From Flavobacterium pectinovorum (GTDB lineage: Bacteria > Bacteroidota > Bacteroidia > Flavobacteriales > Flavobacteriaceae): DNA of 64,000 nucleotides. The notes beneath the pieces are model-generated. The model searched no databases. It was given only the letters and a program-made list of their open reading frames with translations, and was not told the DNA's origin. Numbering within the stretch: the stretch's first letter is position 1; every line of letters begins with the position of its first letter. This document shows positions 9,816-19,244 of the stretch, piece by piece. The position numbers and the translations under genes are program-made. The DNA lies in assembly GCF_900142715.1 (NCBI RefSeq), contig NZ_FRBX01000004.1, positions 248,001-312,000 on the forward strand, written 5' to 3'.

Positions 9816-9872
9816 AGCTAATTTTTGATCAGGAGAATAAATTTAAAATTTACAATTAATAATATATTATAA

Positions 9873-11138
9873 TTGGAAAAAGATATTATTTTAAAAGCTG
9901 AAAATATCTCTAAACAATATCGTTTGGGGCAAGTAGGAACAGGTACATTAAGCCATGATTTAAACAGATGGTGGCATCAGGTTAGGGGAAAAGAAAATCC
10001 ATATTTAAAAATTGGGGACACTAACGACCGTTCGACAAAAGGAGAATCAGACTATGTTTGGGCTTTGCAGGATATTAATTTTGAAGTTGAGCGAGGAGAT
10101 GTTTTAGGGATTATAGGGAAGAATGGTGCCGGAAAATCAACCCTTTTAAAGATATTGTCAAAAGTCACGGCTCCAACCACGGGAAGTATAAAATCGCGCG
10201 GGCGAATTGCATCTCTTCTTGAGGTAGGAACTGGTTTTCATGGTGAAATGACCGGACGAGAAAATGTCTATTTGAATGGAGCTATTTTAGGAATGACCAA
10301 AAAGGAAATCACTTCAAAAATAGATGAAATTATTGAATTCTCAGGTTGCGAACGTTATATAGATACTCCGGTAAAAAGATATAGTTCTGGAATGACAGTT
10401 CGTTTGGCTTTTGCTGTAGCTGCATTTCTTGAACCTGAAATTTTAGTTATTGATGAGGTTTTGGCAGTTGGAGATGCTGAATTTCAGAAAAAGGCTATTG
10501 GTAAGATGCAGGATATTTCTAGGCAGGGGGGGAGAACTGTTTTGTTTGTTAGTCATAATATGGCAGCAGTTGAAAATTTATGTACAAAATGTATTTTATT
10601 AGAACATGGATTTGTAGTATTTACAGGTAGTACGCCAGATGTTATATCATACTATTTGTCTAATCAAAAGGTAGTCTCGACTAAATTATCTGAGATAAAA
10701 GAAAGAAAAGGTAATGGAGTCTTAAATTTTACAGAAGGAATAATTAAAGACAACATTAATCCAATAAATAGTATTGAAACATTTTCTGATTTCGAAATAA
10801 AACTAAATTATAATTTGGACCCAAATGTTTTAGTACTAAATAATCGAATTGATATTGGTATTAATAATTATATGGGAGATAGGGTAGCTTGGGTTTCGTC
10901 AAGTAACATTATTCATGATTTTGATATGAAAAAAGGAGAAATAGTGTTTAAAATTACTAATTCTCCACTAGCTCCAGGTGAATACGCTTGCAATATTTAT
11001 GCTGAAATTAACAATGAAGTTTCCGATTGGCTTATTTCTGTTATGCCATTCACAGTTATAGAAAAAGATTATTATAAATCAGGCAAATTGATTCCATCAA
11101 ATCAGGGTTCTATTTTACTTAATTATAATATTAAATAA
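9873..11138 (+). CDS. wzt: Polysaccharide ABC exporter, ATPase subunit with C-terminal carbohydrate-binding-like domain (Wzt-like)
   Basis: ATPase partner of the upstream permease. The ABC domain spans about residues 5-250: Walker A GKNGAGKS (82-89), signature YSSGMTVRLAF, Walker B ILVIDEVLAVGD, and switch His in VLFVSHNM. Residues from about 270 to 421 form an extra beta-rich region (GEIVFKITNSPLAPGEYACNI fits this type when read in part), at the position of the Wzt-C domain that in E. coli O8/O9a recognises a modified non-reducing end. The start is TTG, supported by ABC-domain homology beginning at once. The next gene, a methyltransferase-like protein, starts one base after the stop. Substrate recognition by the tail is inference. 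Confidence 0.92.
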   Translation: MEKDIILKAENISKQYRLGQVGTGTLSHDLNRWWHQVRGKENPYLKIGDTNDRSTKGESDYVWALQDINFEVERGDVLGIIGKNGAGKSTLLKILSKVTAPTTGSIKSRGRIASLLEVGTGFHGEMTGRENVYLNGAILGMTKKEITSKIDEIIEFSGCERYIDTPVKRYSSGMTVRLAFAVAAFLEPEILVIDEVLAVGDAEFQKKAIGKMQDISRQGGRTVLFVSHNMAAVENLCTKCILLEHGFVVFTGSTPDVISYYLSNQKVVSTKLSEIKERKGNGVLNFTEGIIKDNINPINSIETFSDFEIKLNYNLDPNVLVLNNRIDIGINNYMGDRVAWVSSSNIIHDFDMKKGEIVFKITNSPLAPGEYACNIYAEINNEVSDWLISVMPFTVIEKDYYKSGKLIPSNQGSILLNYNIK

Positions 11139-11139
11139 T

Positions 11140-11868
11140 ATGTTTATGGTTTCAAAGATTAAAAAAATAATTGCAGAAAATAAAGTCAGGCAAGAAGAAC
11201 AGATATACCAGGCTAAAGAATTGGAGTGGGCACATATCTACCATGATAGTATTAGAGGAAAAAAGTGGATTGAACTTTTACCTTTGAATATAGGGCGATG
11301 GGCTGGTAATTATTCCTTTTTTTATGTTTTAAATAGAATATTGTCGGATTATAAACCAAAAGCAATATTAGATTTAGGCTTAGGAGAGTCTAGTAAATTT
11401 ATTTCAGCTTATTTAGAAAACTATCTTTTAGATTCAAAACATACTATAGTAGAACAAGACGAAGAATGGGCTAAAGAATTTCAATTAAGAGTTTCGCTTG
11501 CCAAAAGCTCAAATATTGTTTATTGTCCCATTACGACAAGAGAAATCAATGGATATAAAAGCAATTCATATGATGGATTTGACGAGAAAATAAAAGGAAA
11601 GTTTGATTTATATATTATTGATGGTCCATTTGGCAGTGAAAGATATTCGAGATATGATATAATATCTAAAATAGAAGAATTAAATTCAGAAGATGAATTT
11701 ATTATTTTATTTGACGACACTGATAGAAGAGGGGAAAAAGATACTTTAAAAGAAATTATTAGAATTTTAAAGAATAAAAAAATAAATATTTTTGTAGGTA
11801 ACTATGTTGGAAATAAAACGAACACAGTTTTAGCTACAAACAAATATAAATTTGCAACATCTTTATAA
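11140..11868 (+). CDS. Class I SAM-dependent methyltransferase-like protein
   Basis: A 242-aa protein with a Rossmann-like core. AILDLGLGESSKFISAYL (about residues 75-92) resembles SAM motif I, and an acidic residue in HTIVEQDEEW follows as in motif II. FDLYIIDGPFGSERYSRYD and FIILFDDTD follow as later strands. I do not recognise the exact family. It is one base after wzt and directly abuts a glycosyltransferase/acyltransferase fusion, which makes glycan methylation plausible. Alternatives are a non-catalytic Rossmann protein or an FkbM-like enzyme. The substrate is unknown. Confidence 0.55.
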   Translation: MFMVSKIKKIIAENKVRQEEQIYQAKELEWAHIYHDSIRGKKWIELLPLNIGRWAGNYSFFYVLNRILSDYKPKAILDLGLGESSKFISAYLENYLLDSKHTIVEQDEEWAKEFQLRVSLAKSSNIVYCPITTREINGYKSNSYDGFDEKIKGKFDLYIIDGPFGSERYSRYDIISKIEELNSEDEFIILFDDTDRRGEKDTLKEIIRILKNKKINIFVGNYVGNKTNTVLATNKYKFATSL

Positions 11869-13413
11869 ATGAATGATATGCTTTCACCTATCGTTTTATT
11901 TACTTATAATCGGCCTGATCATACAAAACAAGTACTAGATGCTCTTGCTCTAAATGAAGAAGCAAAAAACAGCATTTTATATGTTTTTTGTGATGGTGCC
12001 AAGAATGAAGAAACGAGTGATAATTTATCTAAAATAAATGAAGTAAGAAATCTAATCAATAATGAAGATAGATTTAAAGAAGTTATTATAAAAGTCCAAG
12101 ATAAAAATAAAGGATTAGCAAATTCTATTATTGATGGCGTAACAGATATTGTTAACATTCATGACAAAGTTATTGTCTTAGAAGATGATATTGTAACGTC
12201 AAATGGTTTTTTAAAGTATATGAATGAAGCTTTGACATTTTATCACAATAATGAAAAAGTGATGCATATTTCAGGCTTTATGTACCCTCATGAGGAGAAA
12301 TTGCCAGAAACATTCTTTTTTAATGTTCCACTTTGTTGGGGGTGGGCTACTTGGAAGAGAGCGTGGAATTATTTCGATAATGATTCTTTAAAATTGTGGC
12401 AAGATCTTAAATATGAAAACAAATTTAAAGAGTTAGATAAGTTTGGCGGAGACTATCTTAGTAGTCAATTAGCGCATAATATATCTGGAAAATTAAAAAC
12501 ATGGTTCATAAAATGGCATGCCTCTGTACTGCTAAATAATGGTTATACACTTTATCCTAATAAATCTTTAGTAGATAATATAGGATTTGATAATACAGGA
12601 GTTCATAATAAACAAACAACACAATTTCAAAATTTGACCTTGGCAGAACAAATTAATATTGGTCCCATAGATTTTAATGAGAATCAAGATGCTGAAAGAG
12701 TTGTAAAAATGTTTTATAATAAATTATTAAATCCTGTTTCAGTTCAAAAGAATATAAAATTAAAAACAAGACTAAAGTATAAGATTAGAAGATTGTTTTT
12801 TAAAATATTTCCTGATATAAAAAAAGCTTTAGACGAAAGAATTGAGGCTACTGGGATAATTAATAATTCTTACACAGGTGATCACTGTAAAATTTATTCT
12901 AAATACAGATTGTTTAATTCAATAATTGGAAGTTACACATATGTAGCAGAAAATTCAATTATTAGTAATACAATTATTGGTAAATTTTGTTCAATAGGTC
13001 CTAATTTGATTTGTGGCTGGGGAATACATCCAACTAATGCCTTATCAACACATCCAATGTTTTACTCGACAAAAAAACAAAATGGCACATCTTTAAGTGA
13101 AATTGATAAAATTGAGGAAACAAAAAATATTATTATTGGCAATGATGTATTTATAGGCATGAATGTGACTATTTTGGATGGAGTTAAAATTGGGGATGGT
13201 GCTGTTATAGGTGCTGGTGCAATAGTTTCTAAAGATATACCGGCCTATGCAATAGCAGTTGGAAATCCTATTAGAATCATTAAATATAGATTTGATGATG
13301 CAAAAATTAATCAGCTTTTGAAAATTAAATGGTGGGATTTTGCAAAAGAAGATTTGCCTTTAGTCGAAAAATACTTTTTCGAAGTAGAAGAATTTATCAA
13401 TAAGATGAAATAA
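11869..13413 (+). CDS. Two-domain protein: glycosyltransferase plus hexapeptide-repeat acyltransferase
   Basis: 514 aa. Residues 1 to about 290 look like a GT-A sugar transferase: IVLFTYNRPDHTKQVLDAL, FCDGAKNEE, VIVLEDDIVTSNGFLKYM (the acidic metal-binding motif) and PLCWGWATWKRAW. Residues from about 330 to the end form a left-handed beta-helix O-acyltransferase: isoleucine/valine hexapeptide steps (SYTYVAENSIISNTIIGKF), IIIGNDVFIGMNVTIL, GAVIGAGAIVSKDIPAYAIA, and VGNPIRIIKYRF. This is the xenobiotic/CatB-like type. One polypeptide could therefore add a sugar and acylate it. It abuts the methyltransferase-like gene without a gap. Confidence 0.82.
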   Translation: MNDMLSPIVLFTYNRPDHTKQVLDALALNEEAKNSILYVFCDGAKNEETSDNLSKINEVRNLINNEDRFKEVIIKVQDKNKGLANSIIDGVTDIVNIHDKVIVLEDDIVTSNGFLKYMNEALTFYHNNEKVMHISGFMYPHEEKLPETFFFNVPLCWGWATWKRAWNYFDNDSLKLWQDLKYENKFKELDKFGGDYLSSQLAHNISGKLKTWFIKWHASVLLNNGYTLYPNKSLVDNIGFDNTGVHNKQTTQFQNLTLAEQINIGPIDFNENQDAERVVKMFYNKLLNPVSVQKNIKLKTRLKYKIRRLFFKIFPDIKKALDERIEATGIINNSYTGDHCKIYSKYRLFNSIIGSYTYVAENSIISNTIIGKFCSIGPNLICGWGIHPTNALSTHPMFYSTKKQNGTSLSEIDKIEETKNIIIGNDVFIGMNVTILDGVKIGDGAVIGAGAIVSKDIPAYAIAVGNPIRIIKYRFDDAKINQLLKIKWWDFAKEDLPLVEKYFFEVEEFINKMK

Positions 13414-13448
13414 ATAATTCTTTAAATTTTAAAAATAAGATAATAAAA

Positions 13449-14228
13449 ATGGCGTTAATTTCAATCATCACCATTAATTATAATAACCTCGAAGGTCTAA
13501 AAAAGACTATGAACAGTGTTATTAATCAAACCTGGCAGGAGTTTGAGTATATTGTTATTGACGGGGGATCGACCGATGGCAGCGCTGCTTTTATTGAATC
13601 TAAAAATGATAAGATTGACTATTGGGTGAGTGAAAAGGATTCTGGAATTTATAATGCCATGAATAAGGGAATTACTAAAGCAAATGGTGAATACTTATTA
13701 TTTTTAAATAGTGGAGATCATTTTTTTTCAGACATGGTTTTGTCGGAAAATTTATCTAAAATAAGTGATTATGATTTGATTTATTTTAATGTTTTATTAA
13801 TAGATAAAAAATCTGCAAAAACAATTTCATATCCGGAAAAATTAACTTTTTCTTTCTTTTACGAAAGAACATTATGTCATCAAGCAACACTAATTAGAAA
13901 GGAACTTTTTAGTATAATGGGGCTTTACGATGAAAATTTGATATTTGTATCTGATTGGAAATTCTTTATTTTAAGTATATGTAAATTTAATCATTCCTAT
14001 GTGAGGATAGACTCTGTTTTGTCAACCTTTTATTTAGATGGATTAAGTTCTGTTCCAGAAAATAAGAAGCAAATTAAATTAGAAAGAATAAAAATTCTAA
14101 AAGAAGAATTTAGTGCTTTTATGAGTGATATTTATGAGCTTGAAAAATATCAAAATCTAATTTATAGTTTGCGAAAATCAAAGAAACTTAATTTTCTAAT
14201 AAAATTAGGTTTAATAAACAAATTTTAA
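13449..14228 (+). CDS. GT2-family glycosyltransferase
   Basis: 259-aa GT-A enzyme. ISIITINYNNLEGLKKTMNS at the N-terminus is the nucleotide-binding start, YIVIDGGSTDGS is typical of GT2, DSGIYNAMNKGITKANGEY is a common signature of this subgroup, and LFLNSGDHFF supplies the metal-binding acidic site. CHQATLIRKELF and FVSDWKFFI mark the acceptor region. It has no membrane anchor and is probably cytosolic or peripheral. Donor and linkage are not predictable. Confidence 0.88.
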   Translation: MALISIITINYNNLEGLKKTMNSVINQTWQEFEYIVIDGGSTDGSAAFIESKNDKIDYWVSEKDSGIYNAMNKGITKANGEYLLFLNSGDHFFSDMVLSENLSKISDYDLIYFNVLLIDKKSAKTISYPEKLTFSFFYERTLCHQATLIRKELFSIMGLYDENLIFVSDWKFFILSICKFNHSYVRIDSVLSTFYLDGLSSVPENKKQIKLERIKILKEEFSAFMSDIYELEKYQNLIYSLRKSKKLNFLIKLGLINKF

Positions 14229-14245
14229 AAAATGCTTCATCAATT

Positions 14246-15091
14246 ATGCCTCTTCCTGTAATTTCCGTCATAGTTCCATGTTATAATCAGGCTCAATATT
14301 TAGATGAAGCTCTCAATTCAGTGCTTAATCAAACGTATGAGAATTGGGAATGTATAATTGTTAATGATGGAAGTCCCGATAATACAGAATTTGTTGCACA
14401 AAAATGGTGTGCAAAGGATATCCGTTTTAAATATATTTTTCAAAAAAATGCAGGTCCAAGCGTTGCTCGTAATTCTGCTATAGAACAAGCAAAAGGAGAG
14501 TTCATACTACCACTAGATGCAGATGATAAAATTGCTCCGGAATATATTGACTTAGCATTAAACGCTTTTAATAATGAAAGTTCTTTAAAAGTAGTTTATT
14601 GCAAAGCTGAAAAATTTGGAGATGAGCTTGGATTATGGAATTTGAAACCTTTTTCCCTTTATAACTTAAGCAAGAAAAACATGATTTTTTGCTCTGCTAT
14701 TTACAAAAAAAGTGATTGGAAAAGAGTAGGAGGATATGATGTTAAAATGGATAGGGGAATTGAAGATTGGGAGTTTTGGATTGCTATATTAAAAGATGGG
14801 GGTAATGTAAAGCGTTTAGATTTTATTGGATTTTATTATCGCATAAAAAAGATATCCAGACATAAACAGTTTGATGAAAAAACAGAAAAAAATACAGTTG
14901 AATACATGTGCATCAAACACGCTGATTTTTTTGTAAACCAATTAGGCTCATCTATAGAACTAAACAATGATTTAGAACAAACCAGGAACGATTATAGGCG
15001 AAAACTTAAAAGCAAAAAATTCGTTATTGATGTTTTTTGTAATACTTTTTTTGGTTTTACAATTTTTAATAATAAGAATGATTTATATTAA
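14246..15091 (+). CDS. GT2-family glycosyltransferase
   Basis: 281-aa GT-A enzyme starting with VISVIVPCYNQAQYLDEALN, followed by CIIVNDGSPDNTE, NAGPSVARNSAIEQAKGEF and the DxD-type site LPLDADDKI (about residues 87-95). GIEDWEFWIAIL is the usual catalytic-base region. A different upstream ATG (14232) is out of frame, so 14246 is the start. It lies 17 bases after the previous glycosyltransferase and 3 bases before the next, indicating one transcription unit. Confidence 0.9.
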   Translation: MPLPVISVIVPCYNQAQYLDEALNSVLNQTYENWECIIVNDGSPDNTEFVAQKWCAKDIRFKYIFQKNAGPSVARNSAIEQAKGEFILPLDADDKIAPEYIDLALNAFNNESSLKVVYCKAEKFGDELGLWNLKPFSLYNLSKKNMIFCSAIYKKSDWKRVGGYDVKMDRGIEDWEFWIAILKDGGNVKRLDFIGFYYRIKKISRHKQFDEKTEKNTVEYMCIKHADFFVNQLGSSIELNNDLEQTRNDYRRKLKSKKFVIDVFCNTFFGFTIFNNKNDLY

Positions 15092-15094
15092 ATA

Positions 15095-15985
15095 ATGTTA
15101 GTCTCAATAATAATTCCCGTTCACAAAACTATAGATTACTTTAAAAGTTGTGTAGAAAGTGCGCTATTGCAATCATACAGCCATATTGAAGTACTTATAG
15201 CTTGCAATGGAGAATTGGAAATTCAAACTTGCAAGGATTTTTTAAATATAAATGACACAAGACTTATTTATTTAAAAACAAACCCCGGTCGACATAATGC
15301 GAGAAATGAAGCATTATTAGTGGCTAAAGGAAAATATATTCAATTTTTAGACTATGACGATTTGTTATTTTTAGAAAAAATTGAAACCCAAGTTTCGCTA
15401 TTAGAAACTACAGAGAGTAAGAAAGCAATTTCTATTACAAAATGGAAAAAGTTTAAAAATGAATTAAACGAAAGTTATAATTTTCCATATAATAACATAT
15501 TTGAAGAAGAGAAAATTGATGCCCGAAAATTAATTCGGAAATTATCAGTTAATGGAGGTTTTATTGCCACTGGATCATGGTTAATTCCTAAAGTTTCAAT
15601 TGACAATATCAAATGGATAGACAGTCCGAATGATGATGCTGTTTTTTTATCAGGCATATTAAAACAAAATCCTGAAATAATAATGGTTTCTGAAACTTAT
15701 GCAGGGTATAGAATTCATGATGAAAATACAAGTTCTTTATTTAAAAAATCAGAATTAGATAAACTTTTAATGAGTTGGGAATTGATTTACCAGAACTTGA
15801 ACGCCCTGAATATATTCGAAGTAAATCTTTATTTGTATAAAGCATATTTAAATTTAATACGTTATTCCAAAGTCGTGAATGGGTATCGAATTCTATTTAT
15901 AATTTATAAAACACTAATGTTTGGATTTAAATCTAAACTTGGTTTTAACTTGGTTTTAGATCTAAAAAGAATGTTACTTAAATAA
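15095..15985 (+). CDS. GT2-family glycosyltransferase
   Basis: 296-aa GT-A enzyme. The N-terminal strand is VSIIIPVHKTIDYFKSCVES, GRHNARNEALLVAKGKYI is the conserved GT2 helix region, and FLDYDDLLF is the metal-binding acidic cluster (about residues 87-95). IDSPNDDAVFLSGIL corresponds to the acceptor-side acidic motif. The sequence around it is noticeably AT-rich. Specificity is not predictable. Confidence 0.86.
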   Translation: MLVSIIIPVHKTIDYFKSCVESALLQSYSHIEVLIACNGELEIQTCKDFLNINDTRLIYLKTNPGRHNARNEALLVAKGKYIQFLDYDDLLFLEKIETQVSLLETTESKKAISITKWKKFKNELNESYNFPYNNIFEEEKIDARKLIRKLSVNGGFIATGSWLIPKVSIDNIKWIDSPNDDAVFLSGILKQNPEIIMVSETYAGYRIHDENTSSLFKKSELDKLLMSWELIYQNLNALNIFEVNLYLYKAYLNLIRYSKVVNGYRILFIIYKTLMFGFKSKLGFNLVLDLKRMLLK

Positions 15986-15991
15986 GAGAAA

Positions 15992-17146
15992 TTGAAATCA
16001 AAAATACTTATAATAGGCCCAATTACGGATTTTGGAGGAAGAGAGTTAGAAGTAGGCTTTGTTTCTAATGTATTGTCATCAAAATATCAAGTTGAGGTAT
16101 GTTCTACTGTGACTATTTCAAAAAATACTCAGGTTTTAGATTTTAGTAAAAGTCTTCCCGTTTTTTCTTTAAAAAGTAAAGTATTTAAAAACTTCGGGGT
16201 GATTAAATTTCTAGCCTTTATTAGTTATTTAAAGAACAATTTTAAAGGGTCAGTTCCGGATTATGCCAATAACGAATGGGCCAAAAAGCATTATAGTTAT
16301 GATGCTAAAGCCTTAAAAGTTTTAAATACCCTGATCCCTAAATATAATTTGGTTATTTTTTTTGGTCAGTTATCATCGAATTACATAAAAGAGATTATCG
16401 AAATTTGTCATCATAATAAAATCAAATTTGTTTTTAGAACAACAGGTAAAATTTTAGATTATCAGAATTATGATTATTTAAATTATGTTGATTTATTTAT
16501 TCATCATTCTGCAAACAATGCAAATGGTCTTAAAATAAATGCCCATAACTATACAGTAATTGATCAATGTGCTTTTAATGAAGAAGAATTATTGAAAATT
16601 CCTGTAGTAAAAAATAAAGTGAAAACATTTTTGACCATCGCACGTTTAGAAAAAGAAAAAAACATTGATATCGTTATAAAAGCTTTTTTAAAGGTTTCCG
16701 ACAATGATAAATTAATTATTATTGGTGAAGGATCTGAATATAATAATCTGAAAAAACTAGCGAAAAATAATGAGAATGTTGTTTTTACGGGATTTATAGC
16801 GAATCATAAAACAGCTGATTTTTTTAAACAGGCAGATTGTATTATTATTTCGCATTACGATTTTGAAACTGGTCCTTTAACAGGTATTGAAGCTATGGCA
16901 AGCGCAAGATTAATTTTGTCAGCAAAAACCGGTGCCATGGAGGAGCGATTCAAAGGAATTAATATCTCCTGGTTTAATAATACAGTAGAAGATTTATCTG
17001 AAGAAATGATGAAAATCAAAAACATTGATGCAGATCAGGCTGAAAAATTATCGATCGAAATTAGAGAAAGATATACTTCACGTTTTTCGAAAGAAAATAT
17101 TAATGCACGATACTTAGAAGTAATAGAAAAAGTAATGGCCATATAA
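15992..17146 (+). CDS. GT4-family glycosyltransferase
   Basis: 384-aa GT-B retaining glycosyltransferase. The N-terminal domain carries a glycine motif GPITDFGGRELEVGF. The C-terminal donor domain shows FLTIARLEKEKNIDIVIKAF, LIIIGEGSEYNNLKKL, VVFTGF and DFETGPLTGIEAMAS with the E-x7-E-like region. The start is TTG six bases after the previous stop, supported by the N-terminal strand beginning immediately (KSKILIIGPI). It overlaps the next gene by one base. Confidence 0.88.
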   Translation: MKSKILIIGPITDFGGRELEVGFVSNVLSSKYQVEVCSTVTISKNTQVLDFSKSLPVFSLKSKVFKNFGVIKFLAFISYLKNNFKGSVPDYANNEWAKKHYSYDAKALKVLNTLIPKYNLVIFFGQLSSNYIKEIIEICHHNKIKFVFRTTGKILDYQNYDYLNYVDLFIHHSANNANGLKINAHNYTVIDQCAFNEEELLKIPVVKNKVKTFLTIARLEKEKNIDIVIKAFLKVSDNDKLIIIGEGSEYNNLKKLAKNNENVVFTGFIANHKTADFFKQADCIIISHYDFETGPLTGIEAMASARLILSAKTGAMEERFKGINISWFNNTVEDLSEEMMKIKNIDADQAEKLSIEIRERYTSRFSKENINARYLEVIEKVMAI

Positions 17147-18174
17147 TGAGAAAAGGAAAAAATATTTCAAAAGATATTTTATTACCGGTTTCGGATTCAA
17201 ATCACCGAGTAATAATTCCTTTGTATATACCAAATGAAGAAGATTATTATAAAGATGCTTTTACCATCTTTACCTATTGTCTGACTTCAATTCATAAAAC
17301 TTCAATTTCAAATATAAAAGTTTCGGTAATAAGCAATGGTTCTTGCAGTAGCGTAAATGCTAAATTATTTCAGTTACAAGAAGAAAAGTACATTGATGAA
17401 CTAATAATTGAAAAAGAAAGTATTGGCAAAGTAAACAGTATTTTAAAAGCATTGCGTACAGCCGAAGAACGTTTAGTAACAATTACAGATGCAGATGTTT
17501 TGTTTGATAATGATTGGGAAAAAGAAGTTTTAGATGTTTTTAATACTTTTCCCAAAGCGGGATCGGTAAGTCCTGTTCCTGTTTTCAGAACCCATTTTAG
17601 ATTAACATACAATATCTGGTTTGATAATTTATTTTCATCACGATTAAAATTTCGTCCGGTAAAAGATCCGGAAAGCATGACATTGTTTGCTAATAGCATA
17701 GGATGGCCATGGCTTGATCTCAAGTATAAAGATGTTATTGCAACTTTAAAAAGTAAAGAAGAAACTATCGCAGTTTTAGGAAGCTCTCATTTTGTATGTA
17801 CCTATAAAAGAGAAGTTTTTTCTAAAATACCTAAAGAAAATACGATCTATAAATTAGGTGGTGATAGTGAGCATTTGTACACAGATCTACCAGTTCTTAA
17901 ATTAGGAGGATATCGTTTGGCGACTTATGGTAATTATGCGTACCATTTAGGAAATGTTTTAGAAGACTGGATGACTGAAAAGCACATTGGGTTAAAAGAA
18001 GAAGTCAAAAAAACTCAAAATATTGAAACCTTAAAAGTATTAAGTGCCAGGCCATTTTATTATTTTTTTACTGAAAAAGTTTTTAAAAAGTTTCTTAGAT
18101 ATCCAGTGCTTTGCAGATATATATTAAAAAGAAAAGGGCTTTCAGAAAAACAATTAAATGATTTACTACAATGA
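17146..18174 (+). CDS. GT-A-type glycosyltransferase (divergent)
   Basis: 342-aa protein with a GT-A layout: RVIIPLYIPN, then ISNIKVSVISNGS, and a clear DxD-type motif in VTITDADVLFDNDW (about residues 114-127). It differs enough from ordinary GT2 enzymes that I cannot name a family. A later segment (YKLGGDSEHLYTDLP, about residues 235-250) may be the acceptor site. Overlapping start and stop codons with both neighbours (TAATG and ATGA) tie it into the operon. Confidence 0.72.
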   Translation: MRKGKNISKDILLPVSDSNHRVIIPLYIPNEEDYYKDAFTIFTYCLTSIHKTSISNIKVSVISNGSCSSVNAKLFQLQEEKYIDELIIEKESIGKVNSILKALRTAEERLVTITDADVLFDNDWEKEVLDVFNTFPKAGSVSPVPVFRTHFRLTYNIWFDNLFSSRLKFRPVKDPESMTLFANSIGWPWLDLKYKDVIATLKSKEETIAVLGSSHFVCTYKREVFSKIPKENTIYKLGGDSEHLYTDLPVLKLGGYRLATYGNYAYHLGNVLEDWMTEKHIGLKEEVKKTQNIETLKVLSARPFYYFFTEKVFKKFLRYPVLCRYILKRKGLSEKQLNDLLQ

Positions 18175-19244
18175 TAACAATAGTTCTAACCAATCGTAAC
18201 CGTGATTTACAGACTGTAAAGAATTGTTTTGATTCTCTCGCAGAGCAATCAAATGACGATTTCGAATTGTTTTTTGTAGATTATGGATCAGATCAAAATT
18301 ATGTCGATGATTTAAAACAATTGATCGCAAAATATCCTAAAATCAAATCTATAATTTCTCCGGTTTCCGGGCAGTTATGGAATAAATGCAGAGCCATAAA
18401 TATTGTATTGAAAAAATGCAATACACCTTATTTTTTTGTTGGAGATATCGACATGCTTTTTCACCCTGATTTTATAAATAAATTGCATGAACTTAAAAAT
18501 AAAGATAAAGCAACCTACTTTCAAGTTGGTTTTTTAAGTCAAAAAGAAACTGCACTTCAAAGAGATTTTCATAATGCAACGGTAGATTTTACTTCAAGAA
18601 AAGAAGCTACCGGAATGACCTTGTATCCAACTCAATTGTTGAAAGAAATAAATGGTTACAATGAGTTTTATCATGGCTGGGGCGCCGAAGATACAGATGT
18701 GCACATTCGACTACACAATCTCGGAATTAAAATTGATTTTTTTGAAAAAGAAGTTCTGTTAAAACACCAATGGCATCCAAAAACATACCGAACTAATTTA
18801 AGCACAGATCCATATCATTTTGAATTGGAAAGAATAAATCATTCCTATATTCAGATTTCTCAAACCAGCAAACAAACAAAAGCAAATATTAACCAGCAGT
18901 GGGGAGTTTTACCGGAAGAAAAAGAATATTCTAAATTATCAGATCAGCCGGATTTTACAATTGAGATCGAACCAGAAACTTCAAAAGTAAATGCATTATT
19001 AGCACAACTGGATAATTTTGAGAATAAAATGGTTTCAATAATAGTTAAAGACACATCTGACAGCAATAAGAGAAAACAATTTGCAAAAAGAATATTAGGA
19101 AAAAAGTATCTGAAATTTTTACCGATGAAAAGTGTAAATAATGCGATATTACAGGAAATTGTAATGCATTACAGGAATCTGCCATATCAATATTCATTCG
19201 ACCAAAATACAAATCTAATTACCCTTAAAATTTATTTTCGATAA
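18171..19244 (+). CDS. GT2 glycosyltransferase with galactosyltransferase-7C-like C-terminal motif
   Basis: 357 aa. The N-terminal GT2 half has ITIVLTNRNRDLQTVKNC, LFFVDYGSDQNYV and the DxD site FVGDIDMLFHPDF. The C-terminal signature ATGMTLYPTQLLKEINGYNE then YHGWGAEDTDVHIRL matches the Glyco_transf_7C pattern seen in galactosyl- and polypeptide-type transferases. Residues from about 230 on are an additional region of unclear role. It overlaps its upstream neighbour by four bases and its downstream neighbour by one. Confidence 0.84.
   Translation: MITIVLTNRNRDLQTVKNCFDSLAEQSNDDFELFFVDYGSDQNYVDDLKQLIAKYPKIKSIISPVSGQLWNKCRAINIVLKKCNTPYFFVGDIDMLFHPDFINKLHELKNKDKATYFQVGFLSQKETALQRDFHNATVDFTSRKEATGMTLYPTQLLKEINGYNEFYHGWGAEDTDVHIRLHNLGIKIDFFEKEVLLKHQWHPKTYRTNLSTDPYHFELERINHSYIQISQTSKQTKANINQQWGVLPEEKEYSKLSDQPDFTIEIEPETSKVNALLAQLDNFENKMVSIIVKDTSDSNKRKQFAKRILGKKYLKFLPMKSVNNAILQEIVMHYRNLPYQYSFDQNTNLITLKIYFR

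Noticed and set aside
17370..17723. 117-aa minus-strand open frame
   Set aside because: Antisense to a glycosyltransferase with a clear DxD motif, within a tightly packed plus-strand operon.
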